A DNA stretch of 64,000 bases, from contig CM060476.1 of NCBI GenBank assembly GCA_030544235.1, forward strand, positions 27,196,733 to 27,260,732, written 5' to 3'. Positions within the stretch are counted from its first letter, which is position 1. The number at the start of each line of letters is the position of its first letter. The translations under genes and the position numbers were made by a program. The stretch is from Lepturacanthus savala (lineage: Eukaryota > Chordata > Actinopteri > Scombriformes > Trichiuridae). Positions 22,983 to 33,216 of this stretch are shown here, one piece after another. The notes under the pieces were generated by a model. The model made no database searches and was not told where the DNA came from. It was given only the letters and a program-made list of their open reading frames with translations.

Positions 22983-23255
22983 ATTGCTGCAGGCAGCCCG
23001 GGCGGTGGTCACCAGCCTCTAGAAGTCCGTAGCTGAATCTGAAAGAGAAACTCTACGGTCCAGGTTATTACCGGAGGCCAAAACAACGACTGCCTCGGGA
23101 GTGCGAGGCAGAGATAAATTTCGTACCTCGACCTCTACGGCGCTGGCCTTGGCTCCAGGGATGGAGAGGAGACCAAAGGAGATCCACCCCGGCATGGCCA
23201 CGATTCCCTCCTTGAAATACACAAAAAAGAGCTCTGCCGTCTGCGAGAATGCCAC
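22983..23255 (-). pseudogene. SGNH-hydrolase-like domain exon, interrupted by a stop
   Basis: The minus-strand frame reads MPGWISFGLLSIPGAKA, then VEVEVRNLSLPRTPEAVVVLA, then SGNNLDRRVSLSDSATDF, a TAG at 23019-23021, then RLVTTARAACSN up to a GTAAGT donor below 22983. I associate this wording (SFGFLSIPG..., PDxVxxLAPSNNL..., DFxRLLTTACSRWPN) with the SGNH/GDSL-like segment of multicopy fish transposon proteins. The match on both sides of the stop argues for a nonsense mutation and not an exon end. An alternative acceptor (TTTCTCTTTCAG above 23038) would skip most of it. No full catalytic set is visible because the rest of the domain is absent. Confidence 0.5.
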
Positions 23256-23460
23256 CTATCTTGTCTTGGTTATGTCTTCTACTGTCTTATTCATGTTTAC
23301 TATTAATTGATCTGAGACTGATCAAAGGCACAGCAATCCATGATAAGACCACCTGATTTGTCTTGTTTACTTCTGCTACTGATTGATCTGAGACACACCT
23401 AAAACATTGTAACATTCTGTGGTGTGTAAATAACTCTGTGACCTTGATTTCAACTCTATT

Positions 23461-23654
23461 TGCCTCACGGGTCATTTTGACCCGAAGACCACCTTTGTAA
23501 ATTTTTTTGTACAGCTTACATGGAAATGTGAATAAAAACATTTCTTTTTTTATACTGTTGGGGCCAATCTAGGAAAAGTCATGAAATTTAAAGTTAAAAA
23601 AAATAGCATTTAGGGGATTTCTTTTTGGTTTTTAACACAGTGGCAACAGGAGGG
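23461..23654. mobile_element. piggyBac-type MITE remnant (one end)
   Basis: The palindrome CGGGTCATTTTGACCCG (23468-23484) and the terminus GGCAACAGGAGGG followed by TTAA (23655-23658) match the pattern of fish piggyBac-like MITEs, whose termini begin CCCTCCTGTTG next to a TTAA target. The opposite terminus is not recognisable, so it is a half element or badly decayed. Confidence 0.42.
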
Positions 23655-23659
23655 TTAAT

Positions 23660-24001
23660 GATGTTTTACGACAGGAGCACTTCTATGGGGAGAAAGGCAC
23701 TGGATATTTAGCATGGCGCCTTAAGACCATGTCCAGGTATACAGCAAAAAGACCAGCCAAGACAGCTGCATTGGTTGAAGCACAAGGACCAAAGCGCCGA
23801 AGATTGGCCACTTTACCTGAGCAGCTTGATGAAGATGCATGCAGGGAAGCCATCATTTCTGAATCACCCCCATGATAAAGCAAATGTGTTTCAGAAAATG
23901 AACATGACCTTTCAGCCAAAACCTAGTGCATGACCCACAGAGAACGGCAGATGTTTCTAAAACATTTCCATGGTACTTTGATGTTTGATGTCAAAGGGCT
24001 G
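23660..24001 (+). pseudogene. Exon of an unrecognised multicopy gene, part 1 (broken)
   Basis: The frame reads LRQEHFYGEKGTGYLAWRLK, then RYTAKRPAKTAALVEAQGPK, then LPEQLDEDACREAII. It then hits TGA TAA near 23873 and a TAG near 23924, and resumes with MTHRERQMFLKHFHGTLMF and DVKGL to a GTGAGT donor at 24002. Joining DVKGL to the exon at 24104 is in phase 0. It resembles an uncharacterised protein family repeated in fish genomes; I cannot name a function. It may be an accessory gene of the neighbouring transposon. The stops show this copy is damaged. Confidence 0.5.
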
Positions 24002-24103
24002 GTGAGTTATTTATTTAGAGTTTACTATTTTGTTTCTTGAATTTAAGTACAATATGCTGATTATTTTCAAATGTTTGTGCATTTATGATTCTATGATCAA
24101 CAG

Positions 24104-24278
24104 CTGAATCAAGACTTCGTTCTACTGTTTGGAACTGAAACAGCCTCCAAGATGCTTGAGAAGTGGGACACAACTTTCAGGTCCAAGATTATCAGTGAGG
24201 CTAAACACCTTACTCAGTCAATTGACCTGTGCCGACTTCTAAAAGCTGCTGAGAAACAGACAGACAACGATGATGACA
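24104..24278 (+). pseudogene. Exon of the same unrecognised gene, part 2
   Basis: Acceptor ATGATCAACAG ends at 24103; donor GTAAGC starts at 24279. The 175-bp exon reads LNQDFVLLFGTETASKML, then EKWDTTFRSKIISEAKHL and TQSIDLCRLLKAAEKQTDN. It leaves one base over, which pairs with the next exon to keep the frame. No stop codon is present. The intron of 112 bp is short, as is common in fish. Confidence 0.58.
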
Positions 24279-24390
24279 GTAAGCTAATGAACATGTTTGA
24301 TTTTTATTCTTTACTGCAAGTGCTGGTTAATGGGGTATTCCTGCATGATACTAATGGGCTTTTTTCTCCATCTTATTTTCCTACTGATAG

Positions 24391-24512
24391 GGTGGGACAG
24401 TGACATGGCTTCTCTGCTGCTCCTTCTCCATCTCCTGCCACCCACAGCTGGATGGAAGAGGACTAAGATAAGTCCCAGTGATGCAGTGGAAAAAATGTTG
24501 CACTTTCACAAG
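24391..24512 (+). pseudogene. Exon of the same unrecognised gene, part 3
   Basis: Acceptor TTTTCCTACTGATAG ends at 24390; donor GTATGC starts at 24513. With the carried base the 122-bp exon gives 41 complete codons reading WDSDMASLLLLLHLLPP, then KRTKISPSDAVEKMLHFHK. The exact phase fit between the three exons supports a once-functional spliced gene. No further exon is seen before the transposase-like frame; a (CA)11 tract lies at 24612-24634. Confidence 0.58.
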
Positions 24513-24699
24513 GTATGCATGTCTTCTATTATCTAAACAGCAAGTATTTTATATGTATTAACTCAATTTGAAATACACTTAAATGAAAGTCTTCTCTCTC
24601 TTGTCCTCTATTACACACACACACACACACACACTAACTCTTGTACTCAAGATCATTGTAGGTGTCACTTTTCAACATATTCAGGTTTCAAAAAACATT

Positions 24700-26908
24700 T
24701 AATCAGTTCACATGTGGAAAATTCTTGTGAAAATGCAGATGCAGCAAGGCCAGAGTCATGTCAAACTAATATCCAAATGCCGCAAGATATCTCAGAAGTT
24801 GCTAGAACAAACATCATGCAGACCCCAGAATATCCATGCTTTGATAGTGAATCAGGTCAAAGACAAAGAAAACATAGAAAATATCTGTCCTTCAATTATT
24901 GCTAAACTACAAGCAAATGGTGTTGCAAATAGTGTCATTTCATCAGTTGTTGGTGATGTGGAAGAACTTAGTAGTGGGATGCACTCAGGTTAAGCAGCAA
25001 GTACTGTCTGCTGTGCCTATAGATAATCCTTTGAGAGAAACATTGGTAAAAGATCTGGAAACCTTTGAAAACCCATTTGAGTACTTGAATACTGAAAGCA
25101 AAAGAGTAAATTATTTCAACAAGAAATGGGGTGTTGTGGAACCAGTAGAAAAATGTTAGGAATTCGATATGATACAAGACGAAATAAACAGATACCTATG
25201 ATTAGGTCCCAGTGAATGATACATTTGTTTACATCCCAATTTTGGAAACGATCAAATTCATGTTCCGAAATTCTGATATTTGCAAACTACTTGAGGAAAC
25301 ACGTTCATCAAAACTTGACGTATACAGTGATTTTTGTGACGGAAATTATTTTAGGACCCATCCACTGTTCTCTAAACACCAGAATTCTTTACAAATCCAG
25401 TTGTTCTATGATGATTTTGAGACTGCGAACCCACTTGGGTCAAAACGTGGTGTTCACAAAATAGGTGCTCTGTATTTTGTCCTCAGAAATCTTCCACCAA
25501 AGTTTAGCTCTGCCCTGATGAATATTCATTTGATTGCATTGTTTCACACTGAAGACTTGGAAAAAATATGGCTTTGATCCTATTCTAGAGACACTGATTA
25601 ATGACATCAAAACACTTGAGAATTGTGGCCTTCATTTGCCTTTTTCTGTTGAAAAGATCTATGGCCCTGTATGTCAGGTAACTGGGACAACTTGGGGATG
25701 CACACAATTCTGGGATTCACAGAATCGTTCAGTGGACGTCATTTTTGTTTTGATGACCCCAGAATAATCTTGTGTGGAAAAGAAGTATTTGAAATGCACT
25801 GCAGTGAATTGCAGTCAGATCCACAAAAGTTATCCGTGTTTGGTTTAAAAAAGGATTCGACTCTGAATGGCCTACATTTCTTTCATGTTTGTAACAATTT
25901 TTCTTTGGATATTATGCATGACATTCTTGAAGGAGTGGCTCAGTATGAGCTGAAGTTACTGTTTGAATACCTCTCTGAAAACTTTTTGTCGAAACCTGAT
26001 CTGTCCAGAATTTATGCCTTTGACTATGGGTATGTGGAGTGCAAAAAACGGCCTACAAGGATAAACTTGGACAGTAGCGACAATAATATTGGGCTCAATT
26101 CAATTCAGACTCTTTGTCTTGTTCAAAATACTCCTTTGCTTTTTGGTGACATTGTGCCAGAAGGAAACCAAAACTGTCTTTTGCTTTTAATTTTACTACA
26201 GATAATCAACATTATTTTTTTCTCCATCTGTTTCACTTGGCATGACTGTACTACTTAAACATTTGATAATAGAACACCATGAGTTGTTCAAAGAACTGTA
26301 TCCTGATAAAAACCTGATTCCAAAACATCACTTTATGATACATTATCCATCTTGTATCCGAAAAATTGGACCACTAATACATTTGAGGCAAAACACAGGA
26401 TTTTCAAAAATACTCTTAAAAACACCAAATCAACCAAACCAAAAAACATCAGATGTCAATTGCATGTCTTTGGGAGACATCCCTTTCAAAATGCACTGTG
26501 TATGGACCTATGAAAAGTATTAATGTGGACAATGAAAACTTTTGCAACGAGTTGGCTCAAGGTTTGCATGTGGAGCGTGCCTCTCAGGACAACCATGCAA
26601 CTAACTGGGTGATAATCAGTGGAACAGAGTATAGGCCAGGGTTGATCATTTGCACTCAGATTGAACATGAAATGCCAGTGTTTCTCAGAATAGAAAAAAT
26701 AATTGTTGTTGATAGTATTATCTGCTTCTTTGGAAAAAGGCTTGTCGTTGATCATTTCAGTGAACATTTTCATTCTTACAAAGTATTTGAAAGTGATCAC
26801 AAAGATGTTGTTAAAGCAGATGGTCTTGTGATTTATAAGCCCTTCGATCTACAGAGTTCATATGGTGGAGATAAAGGCCAATATTTAGTGCCATTATTTT
26901 CTTTGTAA
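24700..26908 (+). pseudogene. Transposase-like gene, frameshifted (EnSpm/CACTA-like, tentative)
   Basis: A long coding region is broken by stops (near 24992, 25158 and 25213) and frame changes (near 25570, 25750, 26250 and 26450). Segments in order: ETLVKDLETFENPFEYLNTE; NPLGSKRGVHKIGALYFVLR; the signature NNFSLDIMHDILEGVAQYEL; YAFDYGYVECKKRPTRINL; GLNSIQTLCLVQNTPLLFGD; then NLIPKHHFMIHYPSCIRKIG; ending with NWVIISGTEYRPGLIICTQ and QYLVPLFSL before TAA at 26908. 'DxMHDxLEG' and 'KHHFxxHYP...xGPxxH' occur in multicopy vertebrate transposase-like proteins. Together with the EnSpm-like terminus downstream I assign it tentatively to CACTA/EnSpm. The catalytic acidic residues were not mapped. Not functional. 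Confidence 0.62.
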
Positions 26909-27109
26909 ATGTGTATTAAAGAGGTTGGGACTCCTAATATGTACTTAAAGTATTTTTGTAAATGTTTGTATTGATCTTTTTGTGCCAATTCCTATGGTGC
27001 TGGGAAGTTATGGATGTATGAATGCTGTTAATTGATCAGTCAACACTTCTATTCACTTTACATGTAATGTGAAACAGTTATGATATTCTGTTGAATAAAA
27101 TAATGTAAT

Positions 27110-27304
27110 ATCACAATTTTAGTGCAAAAATACACTATTGTGTGATCACATGACACTGTAGGTTGAAAATTAACACTCACTTAACAGTGAAAGAGAATAA
27201 CACATTTTTGGTGTTAAAAATAAACTTTAATGTGCTATTAAATTACACTGTATTTTGTAAAATTAACACTCCAAGTGGAAGGGAATAACACAATTTAGAG
27301 TCAA
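27110..27304 (+). mobile_element. EnSpm/CACTA-like subterminal region, 5' half
   Basis: The stretch contains repeated TTAACACT/AGTGTTA-type words (ATTAACACTCACTTAACAG, GGTGTTAAAAATAAAC, ATTAACACTCCAAG). It is continuous with 33048-33216 once the L1 and one target copy are removed. Such short subterminal repeats are typical of CACTA elements. Confidence 0.55.
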
Positions 27305-27320
27305 AAGTGCACCTATGTGG
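27305..27320. repeat. Target-site duplication of the L1, left copy
   Basis: AAGTGCACCTATGTGG here matches AAGTGCACCGATGTGG at 33032-33047, 15 of 16 bases. It flanks the L1 precisely. Confidence 0.88.
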
Positions 27321-27542
27321 GACCTCCGGTATGGTGCAGAAATGAGCAGCAGCATAAAACGGAGGCTCCCAGACAGTCTTCAACCCCCCCACAAAAAATA
27401 CTAGATTAACAAATTGAAAAGTGGATTAAGTTTTATGAAAAGGGGGGACAAAAGATAAACCAGAGGAAAAACGCAAGGTAAACCAAAAAAAAACAATAAA
27501 ATACCGACTGAAAGTGAGGACACGCTAGCGGAACACAAGGCT

Positions 27543-28454
27543 ATGGATGCTATCCAAGCTAACATCATTGCGGAGATACAGGCGGTTCGTTCGGACCTGA
27601 AGAAAGAGCTGGTGGACTTTCGAGGAGAAGTAAACCAGAAATTAAGCGATATCGCCTCTGGCTTAAAGGAAATAACAGAAAGAATTGAGGAGACAAAGCA
27701 GAGAATAGCCGACATGGAGGAGTGGAGCACCGACGCCAAGGGGATACTTTCCAACACACTTGAGCTTTACCAATCTATCCAAACCTAGCTGACGGACCTG
27801 GAGGCACGTTCGCACAGGAACAACATTCGTATTCACGGCAATCCCGAGGGGGTGGAGGGGGACAACATAAAAACATTCATGGAAGAGTTTATTAAAACCG
27901 ACACTCCCCGACACCCCCTCGGTATCCAGCGTTGCCACCGGTCACTGGGATCCAGACTGCCGCCAGGCTCTAACCCACGGTCCGTGATTATCTATTTCCT
28001 GGAGTATACTACTAAAGAGCTGGTGTTCCGCTCCGCCTGGGGAAAGAAAGAGGTCCGCTACGATGGAAGAAGAGTATTCTTCAAGCAAGACTACACGGCA
28101 GAAATACTCAAAAAGAGAAAGGCGTACATCCCCATAAGAAAAGCACTTAAGGAAAAAGAAATTTGTTTCCAGACGCTTCACCCGGCGAAACTTGCGAAAA
28201 AAGGGCGAGTGTTTTTCGACACCAGCCCAACTGTCTACAACAACATGCAGGAGGCGACAGACGACTTGAAGAAAAGGGGATTCATCCCGGTCGCTTGGGA
28301 AGCTGAGACCCCTGCGCACAACGCACCGTCACCGAGACCAAAGCAACCGACCTGGGAAACAGCAGGTGCTAAAACACGTCGGCACCAGGGCACCCGCCTC
28401 AAGCATATCCAGGATAAACTTAAGGGGTTTCAACGCAGGGAGGAGGCTTTGTGA
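27543..28454 (+). pseudogene. L1 ORF1 (RNA-binding nucleic-acid chaperone), one internal stop
   Basis: It opens at an ATG with a coiled-coil-like N-terminus (VRSDLKKELVDFRGEVNQKL, then EITERIEETKQRIADMEEW, heptad-like). The L1 RRM-type segment follows, with LEARSHRNNIRIHGNPEG. The C-terminal domain includes KQDYTAEILKKRKAYIPI and VFFDTSPTVYNNMQEA. A TAG at 27786-27788 interrupts the frame between the coiled coil and the LEAR block; otherwise it stays open to the TGA at 28454. ORF1p coats L1 RNA and acts as a trimeric chaperone. Total ~304 codons, normal for fish L1. Confidence 0.85.
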
Positions 28455-28934
28455 GAGCTTTCTGTACCGTGAGTGAACAATAAATCTACAGAGATCGGTA
28501 AGATCACAATATTTAATACCAAATCGGACTAAGGTGTTCAAAACTGATTTTCCTACTGGGAACATGATCCAGTTAAATAGACAGTAAGTCTGGGAACCGA
28601 TGCCCAGCTTTTCACGGGCGCTGCTCTGATATTAACCTTCAGGGTTAAGGGACTCCCCTCTCAACTTAGAAGTTAAGCTTACACTTCATGGTTGGAAGTC
28701 ACAAATGTTTAACATGTATGCTATGTTCATATGTTGTGTTTCATTTTGTTATACAGACAGTTGTTCTTTTGTTCAGGTCATCTGTGGTTGGTTGAACATT
28801 TTGGGTAAACTTTTTACCGCTCACTGTTAGAAATGCATCAAGAATACAAAATGCAGAATACTGCACCCCTTTCGGAACTCCACAAACAGAAAAAAGAACA
28901 TAAAACCTGAAGCTTTATGTACAAAAAAACTGCT

Positions 28935-29568
28935 TAACGAAATAGATATAATGGACGTATGGAGGGAATCCAATTGAAAAATGTTTTACTTTTTTCTCCC
29001 ATTCACACTCTACGCACTCAAGAATTGACTATTTTTTTATGTTCAAAGCCGAGAATGGTGAAATGTGACATAGGGGTAAGAGACATTTCTGATCACACGG
29101 GGGTATACCTGACATTACACTTAGACAACAGACTTAAGGAGACTCTATGGAGACTAAACACCAACCTCTTAAGCGACCCTCAATGTCAAAGATTTATTAA
29201 GGAAGAACTTATGTAATATATGTCATATAACAATAATGGGACCGTGTCCCCCAGTACACTTTGGGATGCAGCCAAGGCTGTTATTAGGGGCAAACGTATA
29301 ATGTGGTCTGCCCGGAAGAAGAAGGAAAAAGAGAAACAAATTAATGACCCGACTGCAAAACTAAAATCCTTGGAGAGCAGACTTATGAAGCAAAATGACA
29401 CTGATGTTTTAAACGAAATACAGGACACAAAACAAACTCTAAATAACATATATGAAAACCAAATAGAAAAAAGAATTAGATTTATTAAACAAAATTATGA
29501 AAATGGCCCCAAATCTAAAAAACTGCTCGCATGGAGGATACGTAAGCAATTGGCAGAGAAATACATAC
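28935..29568 (+). pseudogene. L1 ORF2 5' part: endonuclease C-terminus and linker
   Basis: Reads EIDIMDVWRESN, a frame change, then HTLRTQELTIFLCSKPRM, VKCDIGVRDISDHTGVYLTL (the SDH block of AP-like endonucleases), RLKETLWRLNTNLLSD, a stop at 29214, and a Lys-rich linker (SARKKKEKEKQ). The endonuclease N-terminal half is not recognisable. The reading is cut at 29568 by the hAT insertion and continues at 30354. Confidence 0.8.
29561..29568. repeat. 8-bp target-site duplication of the hAT element, left copy
   Basis: ATACATAC here versus ATACGTAC at 30354-30361, 7 of 8 bases. Eight bases is the hAT superfamily length. Confidence 0.82.
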
Positions 29569-30353
29569 TAGAGCTGTCATTTTAACACGTTAATTCGATT
29601 AATTAATTACACCGCAATTTAACACGTTAAATTTAACGCAATTAATTATGAGTATCAATGGTGGCGAAAATCCCATGTTAAATAAAGAAAACGATGTACT
29701 AAAGTCACATTAGTTAGTTAGTAGTTAGTTACATTATCCGAGTGCTGGAACAATTCCAGTGTGCTCGTTTCAGTGTAATCTACGTTGTTTCGGTGTCTGT
29801 CTGTGCCATTTGGCACGGAGCAACAAGTCTGAGCGCGTCTCTGGTTGCTATGCAACGCGAGGCGAGCCGAGCTAAACAAATGCGATGATCTGATTGGTTC
29901 AAACCACACGTGTTTGGTCTCACAGAGCAAAACTATGTTGGCACAATGCAGCGCAAAATATACGACTTCTATTATTCATTTTTGAATTGCTATATTGAGC
30001 TTAAGTGACTTCTTTATTTTATTTCAGAATTTTATTTATTTAACTGAATTGTTGTATTTGTTTTACATTTATGAATAATGCACTTGGTCTAACTGGTTTA
30101 ATGTGCTAGACCTTTACTTTTGGATGTAATTCATGAAGCACAGTTCACCAATAAAACATTGGATTTCAGATCTTCTCTTCTTACTGTATTCAATTGATTA
30201 GTCATGCATTACAATTCATTAATATCCTAGAATTCAAATTCTTTATCAGGAGACCTTTAGCGGATATGACATTAAAATGTGATTAATTCGATTAATTAAT
30301 TACAAAATCCTGTAATTAATTCAATTAATTTTTTTAATCGATTGACAGCACTA
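29569..30353. mobile_element. Non-autonomous hAT transposon (785 bp)
   Basis: The left terminus TAGAGCTGTCATTTTAACAC and the right terminus, whose reverse complement begins TAGTGCTGTCAATCGATT, are imperfect terminal inverted repeats of the common vertebrate hAT type. TTAATTAATTAC-type subterminal words occur on both ends. No transposase is encoded; the internal reading at 29718-29930 is not recognisable. An 8-bp duplication flanks it. It sits inside L1 ORF2, so it is younger than that L1. Confidence 0.85.
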
Positions 30354-32569
30354 ATACGTACATGATAAGATGTAATGATAAGATGTGTCATAAACTGGAA
30401 GACATTCAAAACTCTTTTGAAGTGTACTATAGGAAATTATACACGTAACCTCGGGCAGCCGAATCAACAGTTATATCATACTTCTTAGCATGCCTAGATT
30501 TACCACCAGTAGGAACATAACAGAATAGAATAATGACAAAAAGATAACAGAGGAAGAAATAAATATGGCCATAACGAAACTGAAAGAAAATACAATGCCA
30601 GGAGCCGACGGCTATGCATCTGAGTGGTACAAAACCTTCAGAGAAACTTTGGTACCAATACTAAAAGAATGTTTTAACTATACTCTTAAAGGGGGGGGGG
30701 ACACCACTTTCATGGAGACAAGCAATAATTTCAGTAATCTCTAAAGCAATTAATAACAAGACAGAATGTAGTTCTCACAGAACCATATCAGTATTAAATA
30801 TGGATTATAGAATATATGCATCAATCTTAGCAAAAAGAATGGAAAATATTGTCCCCGATCTGATAGATCCAGATCAGACGGACAACCCAGGACAGCGTAT
30901 GGCGGGCCCTTCACCACCCAAATGAGAAAAAGTAATTTGAAATCCGTAGTTATTAGTCTAGATGCTGAAAAGGCTTTTGATTCGGTCCGTTGGGAATACT
31001 TATATATGGTGCTTAAACGCCTAGGCTTCAATGATCAGGTAATTGAAAGCTTTAAATCTCTATACTGCTCCCCCACGGCAAGAATTAAAATAAACGGATA
31101 CTTATCCAAGACAGTGTTGCTTGAGAGGGGATGTCGTCAGGGATGCCCCCTTAATCCCACACTTTTTGCACTCTTTATTGAGCCATTGGCACAGGTAATA
31201 AGTGAGGATGAAGATATAACTAGGATACTGAGTGGAAACACACAATATAAAATTTGCCTATATGCAGACATTCTCTTAACTCTCACTAACCCTCAAGTAA
31301 GTCTACCTAAATTAATGTCTCTACTCAAAGAATTTGACTCATATTCTGGTTACAAATTAAATTTACAGAAAACTCAGACTTTGACCTTTAACCCGGGACC
31401 ACAAGAAAGCATTTATAGAACATGTAAATTTAAATGGGCAGGCAACGTAATCAAACACCTTGGAGTCCAAAAGATTTAACTACCATATTTGACCAAAACT
31501 ATACCCCCATAACAGCGGACATTAAAGCAGACCTCAGTCGCTGGTTATTACCACCGACAAACATGCACAACCGGATAGAAATCATCAAGATGAATATACT
31601 ACCTACTCTTATACCTTTTTCAGTGTATACCTCCCAGGTAATTCATCGAATGGAATATGATGATATCAACATTTATTTGAAAGAAATAAAAAACACGGAT
31701 TAGTTTTAAGACATTACAGCTGCCTAAGGACAAAGGTGGAATGGCCCTTGCCCTGCCTGGAAGATTATTATAGGGCAGCACAGCTGCGATTTCTGGTCTG
31801 CTGTTGTGATCCTGAATGCGATGAAAAATGGAAGGACTTGGAACAAAATTTAATGAGAGTACCTCTCCCGTCTATATTGGGAGACAAAACCCTCCAAAAA
31901 AAACTGGACAGCAGATTAAGACACTGGACAGAACTGGGCATCACCTCATACTGCAAAATTTCCTCTGGATAAAATACTGGATTAGATCCCTTTCAACGCC
32001 TCACAGAAACTCATGATCTGGACAAACGCGATTTCTTCAGATACCTTCAACTAAGACACTATTTTGATAAAAACATAAAAACTATTGGAGAAGAAGGAAT
32101 GAACCTGATCAGGATATATAAGGCATGGAAGGGTGATACTGACAGAAAACTGATCTCCAGGATTTATTCTGCTCTACAACTTGACAGGGGTCATTCCACA
32201 ATGTATATTAAATCAAGATGGGAGAAAGAAGCTAACATACAGTTAACTGAAGATGACTGGGTAAACATTTGTAGGACACAATCCACTACCTCCAGCTCAG
32301 ATCTGTGGAGAGAATTCACCTGGAAAAACAATTTAAGGTTTTTCATAACTCCCAAAATTAAAAGGTTACAAACCAACAACCCAGAACACGGACAGTGTTG
32401 GAGAAGGTGTGGTGACATGTCTGCTGGCCACTTCCATATATTTTGGGATTGCCCTAATATTTCTTCATATTGGGTAGAGGTAGTAACAGCAATCAGCTCA
32501 ATAATTAACATGCAGCTTGACCTAAGCTTCAGTGTTATATATTTAGGAAACACCGATTGTGATGAATAA
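30354..32569 (+). pseudogene. L1 ORF2 3' part: reverse transcriptase and C-terminal region
   Basis: Reads EEINMAITKLKENTMPGADG (RT start), RTISVLNMDYRIYASILAKR, then from 30922 VVISLDAEKAFDSVRWEYLY, LLERGCRQGCPLNPTLFALF and KICLYADILLTLTNP. The catalytic motif should be YADD; here it is YAD-Ile at 31261-31272, so one Asp codon is missing with no frameshift. Later pieces in other frames include PKDKGGMALPCLEDYY-like sequence near 31720-31760, DWVNICRTQSTTSSSDLWRE and the C-terminal Cys/His block CWRRCGDMSAGHFHIFWDC with PNISSYW, ending in TAA at 32569. Multiple frameshifts (near 30900, 31440, 31700 and 31970). Confidence 0.87.
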
Positions 32570-33031
32570 ACAAGATAGGTACTTATTACAAATACTATTA
32601 GCAAGTAGTAAGAAAGCAATAACCAGGAAATGGCTGAGTAATGAGTGCCCGACAATTTTACTTGGACCAGAAGCAATCTCATTGATTTTGGAATGCTCTG
32701 TGTGGAGAATTTTGAACTTTTCCGTGCTGAGATTCCCAAATTAGACACCATGATGAACGTGTGGAGGAACACGCACCCCTGGGGGGCACCCTGTTTCACT
32801 ACGGACTGAAATGTTAAACCGAGAGTGACTCATGTGAGAGCTATGGACATGAAGGCCCGTTAGGCCAACTCATTTTATTTATTATTATTATTTTTTTTCC
32901 AAATATCAGCTATGAGTGATATCTTGCATTTTATTTTGCTATAGATGGCCCTGTCTGTTGTACCTGTATTATGTACATATGTATTTTGTGAAAACTTTGC
33001 ATATTTAAATGTTAAAACAAAGTATAAAAAT

Positions 33032-33047
33032 AAGTGCACCGATGTGG
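33032..33047. repeat. Target-site duplication of the L1, right copy
   Basis: AAGTGCACCGATGTGG, one mismatch from the left copy at 27305-27320. Confidence 0.88.
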
Positions 33048-33216
33048 TGTCATAAAATGACACTGAGGGTGTCAAATTTTAACACTATTAAAGAGTGAAA
33101 ATATTAACACTGTTAAGTGTAATTTTTACTCAGAATCCGTCAGAATTATATAAACTCGGGAAAAGTGTTAAGATTAACTCTATGCGAGTTGAATTAACAC
33201 TTGTGATTTTGCTGTG
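33048..33216 (+). mobile_element. EnSpm/CACTA-like 3' terminus
   Basis: The reverse complement starts CACAGCAAAATCACAAGTG and contains TTAACACT repeats (AGTGTTAATTCAACTCGC, ACACTTTTCCCGAGTTTA). This is the style of fish EnSpm/CACTA ends. It continues the subterminal region at 27110-27304, showing the L1 landed inside this element. I could not find the matching 5' terminus upstream of the transposase-like frame. Confidence 0.58.

Larger units (their letters stand above)
27321..33031 (+). mobile_element. L1-type LINE, near full length but decayed
   Basis: The element starts just after the left target duplication (GACCTCCGGTATGG...). It carries an ORF1 with L1 RNA-binding features, an ORF2 with endonuclease and reverse transcriptase remnants, and ends in an A-rich tail (AAAACAAAGTATAAAAAT) before the right duplication. 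Without the 785-bp hAT insert it is about 4.9 kb. The 5' end region 27321-27542 is untranslated. The stretch 28455-28934 should hold the ORF1-ORF2 junction and endonuclease N-terminus but shows no good frame. Many frameshifts make it immobile on its own. Confidence 0.9.

Noticed and set aside
23300..23345. CACAGCAA near 23321 as the missing 5' end of the EnSpm-like element
   Set aside because: Only eight bases match and no TTAACACT subterminal repeats follow.
26486..26800. Minus-strand 104-codon frame
   Set aside because: Antisense of the transposase-like coding region; no recognisable motifs.
27401..27938. Minus-strand frames opposite L1 ORF1
   Set aside because: Shadows of ORF1, whose LEAR...NNIRIHG block is clearly on the plus strand.
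32191..32799. Minus-strand 202-codon frame over the L1 3' part
   Set aside because: Antisense to the L1 ORF2 C-terminal Cys/His region; AT-rich shadow without family features.
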